From positions 2,528,269-2,592,268 of the forward strand of contig CM055311.2 in assembly GCA_029255685.2 (NCBI GenBank): a stretch of DNA of 64,000 bases, read 5' to 3'. Positions 1 to 11,100 of this stretch are shown here, in pieces. The notes beneath the pieces are model-generated. The model was not told the DNA's origin, did no database searches, and was given only the letters and a program-made list of their open reading frames with translations. This DNA is from Silene conica (taxonomy: Eukaryota; Streptophyta; Magnoliopsida; Caryophyllales; Caryophyllaceae). A program made the translations under genes and the position numbers. Positions within the stretch are counted from its first letter, which is position 1. Each line of letters opens with the position of its first letter.

Positions 1-3000
1 ATCGTCGAATAGTAATTTGGGCATGCCTTTTGTGAAAATATCCGCATATTGATATCGGGACGGAACGTGGAGCACCTTTACCTGACCAAGAGCGACCTTT
101 TCCCGGACAAAGTGTATGTCAATTTCAATGTGCTTGGTCCGTTGATGATTGACCGGGTTACCAGAGAGGTAGATGGCCGAGACATTGTCACAATAAATTG
201 CAGTTGAGTTTCGAATGGGGCATTGAAGCTCGAGTAGCAAGTTACGAATCCAACAGGTCTCGGCAACGGCGTTTGCTAAACCACGGTACTCGGCTTCGGC
301 ACTAGAGCGTGAGACGGTTGCTTGCCGTTTAGAGGACCATGATATTAAATTATCACCCAAGTATACACAATACCCGGATGTGGAGCGTCGGGAGTCCGGA
401 CATCCGCTCCAGTCCGCGTCGGTATAGTCTACCAGGGACGAGGTTTTTGATACAGTAAAGTGTAAGCCAAAGGTTGTCGTACCTTTGAAGTAACGGAGTA
501 TCCGTTTTAATGTGCCAAAATGGACTTCCCTCGGGTCGTGCATATGGAGGCACACCTGTTGCACGGCGTACGAAATATCGGGGCGCGTGAATGTCAAGTA
601 TTGTAACGCACCAGCGAGGCTACGGAAAAGAGTTGGGTCCGTAACAGAGGAGCCGATATTTGCGCTTAATTTGGGCTTTGTATCCACGGGTGTCTGAGCG
701 GGTTTGCAATTCGACATGTTGGCACGTGAGAGAATCTCTTCAGTGTATTTTTGCTGATGGAGGAAGAGACCTTGTTCATGGCGGACCGCTGCTATACCGA
801 GGAAAAAATTTAGTGGGCCTAAATCCGTCATTGCAAATTCTTTTTGGAATAGGGCCATAATTTCATCTCGGAATGCGGTGGTGGAGGCGGTTAAAATTAT
901 GTCATCGACATAGAGAAGTATATACGCCACATTTGTACCATTATTATATATAAATAGTGAGTTGTCCATTTTGTAATGCGAGAATCCAATAGAGGCGGCA
1001 TATGTAGCAAAACGGTGGTACCATGCCCGGGGTGCTTGTTTGAGGCCGTAGAGGGATTTTTTAAGGAGACAAACATGGCCGGGTTTATATTTGTCACGAA
1101 ACCCGGGTGGTTGGTACATAAATACCGTTTCAGCAAGGTGTCCATGTAGGAATGCATTCTTGACATCAAGTTGTTGAATGGACCATTTTTTGGACACGGC
1201 AAGGCTAAGAACGGTTCGGATAGTGGCGGGCTTGACCACGGGACTAAAAGTCTCATCACAATCGATTCCCACCTGTTGCGACCTGCCATTGACAACAAGA
1301 CGAGCCTTGTATCGCTCCAAATCACCGTTAGCTTTAAACTTATGTTTAAACAACCAAATGCAACGAGTTATATTAACATTAGGAGGTCGTGGCACAAGAA
1401 CCCAAGTCTCATTCCTAATGAGCGCGTCAAATTCATCGGTCATGGCGTGTTTCCAATTCGGGTCATTGAGCGCTAGGATTGGGCTTTTGCGTATGGGTGA
1501 TAAGGTTGTTTTTTTGCATAAATTAAAGAGGTGTTTGGGCTTAAAAATACCATGTTGGGCTCTTGTGGTCATTTGAGGTGAAGGGGAATTTGGAGTGGGG
1601 GATGGACTTGTGGTGAGTGTTGGGCTCTGGTTTGGTGAGGCAGGCCCAGACGAAGAAGGAGGGGTTACCTGTGTTGGGTCACTGGTAGAGGATACCATGT
1701 TTTAGGCCATTGTAGTTACTGGGCTGTTTGGTTGGGACGTGTTTGGGGGACTGGGCTGAGGACTAATTTCGTGGTTTTGGGCTGCTGAGATAGTGGCAGT
1801 GAGGTGGGACATGAAGGGAGATGGGTCATCAGCTAAGATTTGATACGAGGATTTGGGTATTTTATTTTTAGTTGCAAAAGGAAATACCGACTCGTCGAAT
1901 GTCACATGTCTTGCTATGATGATCTTTTTGGTATTCATGTCTAGGCATTTGTAACCGCGATGATTAGACGGGTAGCCGAGAAACACGTAAGGGGTAGCAC
2001 GGGGGTCGAGTTTATGGATAGAGGATGTGGGTGTGTGAGGGTAGCAAAGGCAACCAAAAATCCTAAGGTGCGAGTATGTAGGGGCACGATGGTAAAGACT
2101 CGATGTAGGGGGGGTGATTGTTGGCTTTGCTAGGTAATATATTGTGGATGTAAGTGGCCATGGCAAGGGCATGATGCCACATAGACGGGGGCATGTGGGC
2201 GTGAATTAGAAGGGTACGCATGGTGTTGTTAATTGTACGGATTTTACGTTCCGCTTTACCATTTTGGGGTAGGTATGCGGGCAAGAAAATCGAAACACCA
2301 TTCCGGTTGAGGCAAATAATTTATGGAGGGGGGAGTTATTATATTCACGACCATTGTCACATTGTAACGTTTTAATGTGAGTTGAGAATTGAGTTTTGAC
2401 CATGGTATAAAATGTAGTGAACACTTGGTAGACATGAGATTTATTTGTGATTGGGAAGGTCCACAAAAAAATTGTATAGTCGTCAAGGAACAAAACATAA
2501 TAACGATGGTTAAGAGTACTTAACACGGGTGAGGTCCATAAATCCGTATGCAAAATGTCAAAGGGAGCAATAGTATTAGATAAAGAATCAGAAAAAGGTA
2601 GTCTAATGTGTTTCCCTAATTGACAAGAGTGGCAAACAGAGCAATTATTAATTGGACGACAAGGCAATGTTTTAGTACTACAAAGAGAATTAAAAATGCT
2701 AACTCCGGGATGACCGAGCCGGTCGTGCCAAGTAGTAGCCGGCACAGCAGTAAAGGCGTGAGGGTAGGGGCTGTTGTTAGGCTGTTTCGGGGCATTGAGA
2801 GGGTATAGGTCCCCCGTGCTATTGCTTCTCATAATCGGCCTCCCCGTCATGAGATCCTTCACAGTAAAACCAAAGGATCAAACTCGACAGAGACATAATT
2901 ATCGATAGTGAATTTTCGAACAGAGACCAAATTTTTTATTAGTTTGGGCACATTTCACAGTAAGGGAGGGTTTGGGGATTGGAGTTTCATAGCACCATAA

Positions 3001-3185
3001 CCAATAATTGGAATCAAGTCACCATTACCGACTACTATATGACGAGAATTGCTCAATTGAGAATAAGAAGAAAGGTTACCATTATTTGAGGTCATGTGCG
3101 ACGACGCACCTGTGTCCATATAATAGTTGTCATCCGGTTGTTGTAGTGAAAGGGATTGCATCATGGCAGCCATATCCGTCGGCAC
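1..3185 (-). pseudogene. copia pol (protease, integrase, RT, RNase H), broken
   Basis: The protease motif DTGASSH lies in 2955-3185. The integrase zinc-binding pattern (HDRLGHPG then CSVCHSCQLGKH) and the acidic pair in HTDLW and QCDNG lie in 2206-2862. The catalytic Glu region (KAERK) is in another frame (2063-2284), and the chromodomain-like FGCLCYP to FLGYP stretch is in a third (1702-2172), so there are frameshifts near 2270 and 2105, the latter beside a G run. An in-frame TAA at 1702-1704 follows. From 1701 down to 1 the frame is completely open and encodes RT (QQLDVKNAFLHG, SLYGLKQAPRAW, YVDD at about 901-912) and RNase H (DADWSGCPDSRRSTSGY, AEAEYRG, YCDN). The region between protease and integrase (2863-2954) is also degenerate. 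Confidence 0.93.
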
Positions 3186-3293
3186 AAATGCTCCAGAATT
3201 CGCACTCGGACCAGGCGCGACAAAGAAGGCCTGTCCATTTTGATTCGGTCTGGGGCCGAGTATTCCCTATTGATTCCGTGTGTTGGGTCTGGT

Positions 3294-4241
3294 CTATCCA
3301 GATGTGGGATATGAGCACGGTGGAACGCTCCACCCCTGTTGTAGAGATGCGGGCCAGGAATTGAAAGGAATCCACGTCCATGTTCCCTGCTGCTGATTTC
3401 CACTGCGACCACCATTATTTCTACGGTTAGAATTCGAGTTACCACCATTATTATTCTTACCTTGGTTTTGGCCGCGATTTTGCTTTCCTTTGCCTTTTCC
3501 AGAATTCGAGTGTTCACCGCCTTTGGAGTTGTGCAAATGCAAATTCGATTTGGGCTCGGAAACTTTGGACGAGTTGGAAGCAAGGAGGGCTGTGTCAGCC
3601 GCTGCAGGAGAGTGTTGAACGCGTTGGTTGCTCTCCTCAAGAGCAAGCATGGACCTAGCTTTATAAAAAGGGGGCAGGGGATCTGACTGTTGGATAATAG
3701 TTTCAATCCCCTTGTACCCTTTCGACACATGTGTTACCAATTGTAGCACAAGGCGAGTCTGAGGGACCGGTGAACCAACGTTAGCGAGTTGGTCCGCAAT
3801 CATTTCCAAAGCTTGGCAGTACGACGATACGTTCGGGTAATTGTCCATATGAGTGTTAGTGAACTGTTGCTCTAACAGGACGGCCCAAGAGTTTTTGTTG
3901 TCGTTGAAAATATCCTTAAGACGATCCCACGCGGCTTGAGCAGTGGAGTCGGGTTCGAGAATCGTGTGAAGGAGATCAACGGAGATGGTGTTGTAAATCC
4001 ACTGCTTGACAATGGCGTCGAGACGAGTCCATGTGGCATCGGTATTGGCTGCCGCGTCCTTTGGAGGTACAATATGGTCGAGTACATCAAATGCACTCGT
4101 CGTGTTCTTGAATAATTCGGCCCATGATGCGTAATGTACGTTCTCGGTTTCAAGCGTGATTTGCACGAAATTTCTGATATTTGAGACAGAGTAGGCAGGG
4201 TGGTATGAGGATTTGGAGCATTGAGGGGTGTCGTTTACCAT
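3294..4241 (-). pseudogene. copia gag, cut off from pol
   Basis: From the ATG at 4241 this frame encodes about 315 residues of a copia Gag: the UBN2/retrotransposon gag fold (WTRLDAIVKQWIYNTIS, AWDRLKDIFNDN, MDNYPNVSSYCQ), then an Asn/Gly/Lys/Gln-rich basic tail and an aromatic/proline end. Gag forms the cytoplasmic particle that packages the element's RNA. An in-frame upstream ATG at 4379 falls in the LTR, so 4241 is the better start. The frame stops at 3294, and the sequence before the protease (3186-3293) continues in another frame. Ale-type elements normally carry gag and pol as one frame, so this is probably a mutation. Confidence 0.85.
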
Positions 4242-4320
4242 GTTTTGGGATTGCGTGAGGCAAGAATATAAGAAACAGGAAGAAGAAGAAGAAAGAGTAG
4301 ATGAGCGGAAGTGATCGGGG

Positions 4321-4335
4321 TTTAGTCTGATACCA
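4321..4335 (-). other. primer-binding site of the copia element
   Basis: The minus strand reads TGGTATCAGACTAAA directly inside the LTR. The first ten bases complement the 3' end of plant initiator-Met tRNA, which primes reverse transcription. Confidence 0.75.
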
Positions 4336-4336
4336 T

Positions 4337-4560
4337 ATAATAATAATATTATGAGATAATATTTTGCCTGAGTTTCCAAACATTACAAACTCCTTATTTA
4401 TACAACAGGAAGTTCTAGGTTAGCTAGAGAATCTAGGCTACAAATTAGGGACTAATTACTTACGTTAGCATATGATACACCATAATCCTAGCTAACAAAT
4501 TACATGAAATCAGGGAAGAATATTGCAATATTTTTGGAAAGAATATTTTATATTCTAATA
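4337..4560 (-). repeat. 5' LTR of the copia element
   Basis: A stretch of about 220 bp lies between the primer site and the point where the minus strand begins TATTAGAATATAAA, a close variant of the common copia start TGTTAGAATATAAA. It holds a TATA motif (TATAAATA, minus strand, about 4395-4402) upstream of gag. Edges are approximate because the partner LTR is outside the window. The terminal TG seems to have mutated to TA. Confidence 0.65.
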
Positions 4561-5839
4561 TAAAGGGTAGTTCAATGTATTAACGAGTTCATTTGGCTGA
4601 TTAAATTGTTGTTGTAGTTTTAGTATTAATGCATATGTTATGTTTGATGAAATTTTTGATTGACAACCTTGCATGATTCTCTACCCATTCAATATCTCCG
4701 ATAAGATCAAGATCGAAAGTCCTAGATGATGTTAGACGATGCACTAGGCTAATAGGGAGATCGACTATACGTCAAAAGCTAACCCAACTCGACCTACGAA
4801 TTGCAAAACTGAAAGTCCGATCCTATTTTACTATGACCTTGACCAAATAACTGACCACACCCTTAGATTTACAATTTGTTCACCCCTATGATCTCATGGA
4901 TCATACACCATATTGTCTTTAATCTTTTGTTTACATCTACTACTTTTCATATTTGCATTAGTTTACATTTCATTAATTTAGCATTATAAACCCAAAACGT
5001 AACCCCAATAATTGTGTAACTTGCATTCTTAGAATAGATAGGCTTAGACCCAAAACACATTGTCCCATAGATCGGCTCTGACTTACCACTTTCTAGTTGT
5101 TTGTTGGATTTATAAATTTGTTTAATGGAGTGAACAACAACTCGCTTCCCATCATATATTAAGTTTTATTAGTTACAACCGTTCCTTATAAATAGTTCAA
5201 TTTGCAAAATAGCATTTTTTCAACAAAATAATACTAACTAAAATATTTTAACCATTCCCTTCAAAAAAAAAAAATTATTTTAACCATTAACTTGAAAGCG
5301 AACCGATCCAACATGACTCATACCCGAAATGGTGACCCAAAGTAACCAATAATAGGTCACCTAAAATGACATGACCCGACCCGACCCCACTCAGCCCAAC
5401 CCAAAATGTATGACAAACCCGAAATAACCCGACTCATATCTGACCAGACCCGTACCCGACTCGATTGACTCATTTATCACCTCTACAATCAATCCCTCTT
5501 AGGCATTTTTGTTTTTATATTTTAATAAGCAAAACTTCAACAATATTTGTTAGCAAAAGGTTGTAGTGTTATATAAAACAAACCATTATCTTAATACAAA
5601 TTATTGTTTCAAAATCAAGCATATTCGTTTGAAGCAATAAGACTGGTCAAATAGTTACCACATTATATATAAGACAAAAATAAAATAGCTAGATATTAGC
5701 AAAAAGACTTATTTTATCAATGCAACTGTGGTATATTTGACCTATTTTTGTCTTAAAACAATTATATTCGTCTTAAGAGAAATTTATTGTTTTTTTTTTA
5801 AATAGCGGCATTATAGAGAACTCGACAAAAAAATCAAGA
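4561..5839. other. AT-rich non-coding stretch
   Basis: No coding frame or RNA gene was recognised. At about 5320-5470 there is a run of degenerate ACCCGAC-type repeats, a motif that recurs near 42410-42730 and probably marks a decayed shared repeat family. The rest shows no structure I can name. Confidence 0.5.
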
Positions 5840-6330
5840 TTCTTAAAGCATCTCCAATGATAAGCAATAACACTACTAGCTTAACTTTCCACATCAACTT
5901 TTTAAGCTGGAACATTTTCAAGCTAGCTACAAACTTCTTCAAGGTTAAGCTAGTGAATTTGGATCCTCTCCATTACTTTCTCTCCATTACCTTTCTAATA
6001 CACACTTATTTTAATATATTTTCTCTATCCATTCAATAAAACATTATTTTTATGAAATAATTACAACCACTAGATCGTCTCAAGATTTAATCCGCACCGT
6101 TCAAAAGTAATGGAGGTCCATTTCTTTTCGGGTAATGGAGAGAATCCGGACCGTAAGCTAGTAGTGTTGTGACTTAAATGGACCCATATTTCAACCGTCT
6201 TCCACAATATCCATTTAATCTATTATTGAAGTGTTATATAATTGGTAGATTTTTTTTGTGGGTCCATTTGAGCTACTAGCTCCATGAAGTTACTAGCTTA
6301 AATTAAGCTAGTTCAAAAGAAGTGCTCCAA
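5840..6330. mobile_element. MITE-like nested inverted repeats
   Basis: Two inverted-repeat pairs lie one inside the other. The outer arms read AACACTACTAGCTTA (about 5867) and TAAGCTAGTAGTGTT (about 6152). The inner arms read GGATCCTCTCCATTAC (about 5961) and GTAATGGAGAGAATCC (about 6133). A non-coding palindrome of about 0.5 kb is typical of a MITE with another inserted into it. No clear target duplication was seen, so the family is not assigned. Confidence 0.5.
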
Positions 6331-6389
6331 TAATTACGCAAGTAACTTAAAATCTTTTTTATTTGCAAGCAAGTTATTTTAGATAATCA

Positions 6390-7922
6390 CTAGTGTAACA
6401 CTCGTGAAAAATTACGAGGTTGTGTACGCTTATTTTTAAAGATGACTATCAATCATTATATAACCAATTCTATTTATTTGAACATGTGTACGTTTTAAAA
6501 ATAAAAAATAAATAATATAATATCATTATATATATATATATATATTAAAATATATATACGGATTTTATAACAAAATTATAAAAAAAATCAAAATTAAGAT
6601 AATTAAGTTCTATATACTACAGAAAATGAAAATTATAGTCAAGATTGTGGTTATATTAGTTCAAATTGTTAGATTTATAAGACGAATAGTTAGGAGAATG
6701 AAAGAACAAATAAATTAAAATAAAAGATAAATTAACTTAAAAAAGGTTCTAATACAAATTAAAATAGAATACTGTATCAAATAAGGAAAATCTAACACAA
6801 ATTGAAAAAAAATATTAAGATTCCGTGATTACGTTGATTAAAAAAAAATATTACGTTTAGTAAGAATTGACTTAAATTGAAATCATATGATGTTATCAAT
6901 CACGAATCTTAATATTTAGTAAAAGTTGATTAAAAAAAGAAATATTCCTTTCTATAAAACCAAAGTGGCTAAATATATAATGTAGGGGTGAAAATAGATT
7001 TTGCTAACGTCAATGATGAAGTCAAAGTGTTTGGCTTGCAAGAAAACAAAATATATACTCGGTCATAAATTACCATCATATGGAATACATTGCTTTTAGC
7101 CATTTTTCCCATTTATGCTCTAGTTAATAAAATAATGCAAATTTTTATTTTAGTCGGAATAATTTTCCGTCTGAAATAGGACGGACTAAAAGTAGTCATT
7201 TTAAAATAAAATGTTATCATTTTTTTATAAAATGTTACCATTATTTCTAAGGTAGAAATGTTACATTCTCAAGTTATAACATTTTGTCATTAAATGGTTA
7301 CATTATATTAAAAAGTTGGTGACATTTAGTCTGTTTTATTTTGATCCGTTTAAAATAAGAATTTTGTTAATAAAATAATTACCTTTCTTTAAAAGTCCAC
7401 TGATTTCACAATTTTAACTACAATTGACATGTAAGAAAGAAAAGTTTATAAAGTTTACTCGTCACTATTCACGACGATACTCCAAGATTAAATCCAAATT
7501 ACACGAAATACTCGGTAGTCATTGCATACTCGATTATCAATTACGAATCTTAATACTTAGTAAGAATTGATTAAAAAAAGAAATATTCCTTTCTATAAAA
7601 CTAAAGTGGCATATAGTATGGTATTTAAGAAATATTACGTGACATAAGGCAGCTATATCACGCCTCGACAATCACGCATGAAATTATCACGCAAGAAATC
7701 TTTCCTTATTAATAAATGATTACGTGATATTGATTAAAAAAAGATATTTTAATATCACGGTAGTTTAGATATCACGGTTGCTGACATGGCTAATTTTAAT
7801 TGGTCGAGAAAAATTGAAATTGTGAGAGTGAATGAGAGGGCTTGAAATGTGGTTTTCTGAAACTACATTGCGCTACGTCAGCGCTTTTACCTAATTCTTT
7901 AATATATATAATGAAATGATGA
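6390..7922 (-). mobile_element. Helitron-like non-autonomous element
   Basis: On the minus strand the left edge ends with a short hairpin (CTCGT, loop of 8, ACGAG at 6401-6418), then TGTTACA and CTAG followed by T: the 3' signature of Helitrons. About 1.5 kb away the minus strand has a plausible 5' start (TC followed within 20 bases by ATATATATTAAAGAATTAGG, near 7889-7922). No Rep/helicase coding was seen. The 5' boundary is uncertain by about 10 bases because of a repeated ATG/ATC stretch. Confidence 0.5.
6898..7609. repeat. direct repeat pair of about 70 bp, 640 bp apart
   Basis: The blocks at about 6898-6967 and 7538-7609 are nearly the same. Both contain CGAATCTTAATA, a run of A, and TTCCTTTCTATAAAAC. 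They lie inside the Helitron-like element and may reflect internal duplication. The spacer is AT-rich and non-coding. Confidence 0.6.
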
Positions 7923-8138
7923 TAATGATGATTGGAGATATTCTTAGTTATTAATTTGTAAAAGTGTTCTGTTTCTATATGGATATTTAAGCATAGAGTC
8001 TTCTAAAATTTAGCACCACAGTTTTGGAGATAAGTAGTTAACTCTGATTGGAGATTTTAGTTGGGCAAATTAAAAAAAAGACCAAAATGAGAAGATAACG
8101 TGAAGTGGATGTATTAGGAGTTGAAAAATATAGCGTAC

Positions 8139-11100
8139 CAAGGTATTCAGTGCGCCCGCCTTAAAACGATGGTGATTTTTCTTATTTTTCTCCCTCGATA
8201 TGTATATCAAATTAGGTGTTAGTTGACCCGTTACGTCTTTGTCTTTGCCACTGTTGAGCAATACCTTCATACACAATACAATATACCCTTCGTTATTAAA
8301 AAAACAGCAAGTCATTCTGATCTGAAACAATAAAACATGATTTTGTAACTATTTTACAATTAAACGTTGTCACTGTTTAAAACAAGTTACCATAAATTAT
8401 AACACTGATTGGATTATTCTGGTTATATTTTCCTATAAAATGAACAAATGTTCGTATTAAATTTAAGACCAAAATGAATTTGCATAGGAAAAATAATCTG
8501 TAAAATTAAAGCAAATTAGAAGAGTAAGAATGTGCACCTGAATGACTGTAGGATGATTTTGAGGAGTGAAAGTGTCGGACCATTTGCCAAAAACTTGTCT
8601 CATTTCGTCATCATCGAACTCAATCTTCCCTCTTTCTAATGCCTTTTCAACTCGATTTTTCATGTTTTCGTACTCACTCTGCAAAATGATCAATCGAGTT
8701 ATGATGCCACTTTAATGTTTACAACTCCATTAAACTCACCAGTGGCTATTGATTGATTCACTCATTAACTAAAACTATTCATTTAAGAAGAAAACTATTG
8801 GTTTTACGGTGAAGACTATATAAACTGTTTTAGTTATTACTTATAATCTCAATTCAATTCAGTTTAACTCAACTTGTTTTAGTCTTATTCATCTTAGCTA
8901 ACTTCAATTCAATTTTGTCCATTTCTACTTAATTTAATTCAGTTAAGTTTCATTCAGCAGCACTGATCCTAGTATTAGGTTGACGAAAAAGGCATTCACA
9001 CTTGACATTTGGAAATGAGAATTATGTTTTGGTTGACATGACAAAATCACCTATATATGTTATGATCTTGTATTGATGATTCATAAGAGAACATTGTCAT
9101 TGATGTGTAGGTGCGTAGCTTATCACATGAAGCATGAATTGCTATTGAACGTCATGCGCGGCACTTTCACGTCTTCATTAGTCTACCCACGTGCTTACAG
9201 ACTTCACGGTCCACTCTAAATTATGAAAATATCACGATGCCTATCAACATTTCTATAATTTGTACTCCCTATAAAAATCGTAGATCTTTTCGAAAAGCTA
9301 TTGGTGACACCCAAACTCATTAATAACATACTTACAAAAACTAAAATGAAAGAAAATAAACTCTTGTGTTTATCTTGCGTCGACCATCGGTGGCTAAAAT
9401 TGTAGTATATCATTGACCAAGAAGCAATCCAATCGTCACCTAAAATTTAGGGGCTGTTTGGTTCAAAGTTTGGTAATGGAATGGATTAGAATGGGAATAC
9501 ATGGTGGAATGGGGTTAAAACCACGTACCTTTTAATACTTGTTTGGTTTGATTTTGTAATGGATTCAATATGTTATTCATTTTCTTCTTATTCATATGAG
9601 TGAATATTACTTAACCCATTTTAACTTAAAACGGATATAATAGACTTTAAAAATACCTTTTGTCCTCCCAATTATTCTACGAATGTATTATTGTAAAATT
9701 ATTCTACGGTATGTACGAGCACTCACGTTTTATATTTTTTGGTTTTCAGCCATAATTATTCTTTATGACTCTACATGCGTATTGATTTTTTTCGTTGTCA
9801 GCCATAATTATTCTACGTACGTATTATTGTAAAATTCTAATCATCATTAGTAATTTATTTATCAAATTTATCGACAATTAGAGATATTTTCGTAATTTGT
9901 GTAGTAGATCGTCATATGCCCTTATATGAAAGATATAGACGATAACATGCATAAACTATTATTGAAACTAATCATATATATCCATGAACAATTACAAGTA
10001 ATTTATCTTATAAAAGCAGAAAAAATAATAATGAAAGTAGAAGATGAAGACTTACCTGTAGTAGAACAATATCAATTTGGGTTTTCTTTTTAGGTTTTGT
10101 ATCCAGGGAGATTGGATTTAGAAACTTGGGGAAGGGGTAGAGTTTGGAATTCCAAGGGGTTGAGGTGGATTTAGAATCCATTGGGTTTTTAAATCCATTC
10201 CAAAAGTGACCAATCAAAAACTTGAATGAGTGATATTCATTTCATTTCATTTCATATATACCCCAACCAAACACCCCCTTATAAAGGGCTTCAAAAACAC
10301 CCGGAGTACGTACATAGGTTTTCATTTACGTTTAAAAGTGTATTTGAATATGAGAATTTACATAGAGAAAAAGGGAGAATATGAGATTTAATATCACTTA
10401 TTGAATAACATTTAAGGGAAAGGGATTTAAGAATTCTTTTTCCCGTCTTAAAAAAAATCAAAATTTTTGAAAAAGAAATTTTATTCAAACTGTTTACCCT
10501 ACAGTCCCTCTCTTTCCCTCCTAATTGTATTCAAACATACCCCTTAAGAGACCACGAACTTGAGAGACGAATCATCTCAACCAAAACTCTAAGGTTATGA
10601 TGATTGAGATCCAACTATTATTAATATTTCTATTACGCTCCCTCGCTCAAATGCCCATTGGGCTTGAAAAGTCATATCGTGTGCTGGGTTTTCACTTCCT
10701 GAGTTTTTGAGGGGTTTGAGGTTGTCGGGATTTGAACCTGGCTCTAATACCATGATAGATGAACCATCTCAACCAAAACCTTAAGGTTATGGTTGAGGTC
10801 CAACTATTATTAATATTTCTATTGGCACTATTATTAATCCTCCGAGAGCTTCATGTAATGGCTTTTGTGAAGAAATTGAAGTCTAGCATAAAATTTGTCG
10901 TACATGATAAAAGAGAAGAGGAATTCACTTTTTAATTTGCTCGTCTTATTGTCGATTGATTTAGAGTGGAACCTTTTAAGCTTATGGAACATAATGTATC
11001 TCCTTCATTTGAGTGTGACCCAGACCTACTTACATGATTTCACGAGAAAAAAAGGGAGGCGTGGAAGAAGGAAAGGGGAATGAGCTGAGAAATAGAAGTT

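Larger units (their letters stand above)
1..4560 (-). mobile_element. Ty1-copia LTR retrotransposon, degenerate, 3' end beyond window
   Basis: Read on the minus strand, the order is LTR, primer site, gag, protease, integrase, reverse transcriptase, RNase H. Integrase before RT defines copia elements. The gag has no obvious zinc knuckle and ends in a Trp/Pro-rich tail, and the LTR is only about 0.22 kb; both resemble the Ale/Retrofit lineage, though that assignment is inference. Several frameshifts and a stop break gag and pol, so the copy looks inactive. The left edge of the window cuts it inside RNase H, so the second LTR and the target duplication cannot be checked. Confidence 0.93.

Noticed and set aside
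897..1576. Overlapping frames on both strands at 897-1576
   Set aside because: They are shadows of the minus-strand copia RT, which is fully open in another frame.
10725..10752. Possible tRNA-Met 3' half on the plus strand (GAACCTGGCTCTAATACCA)
   Set aside because: Only the T-arm and acceptor-like part is present, and it sits exactly where a minus-strand LTR element has its primer site, flanked by direct repeats. A TRIM explains it better than a tRNA gene.
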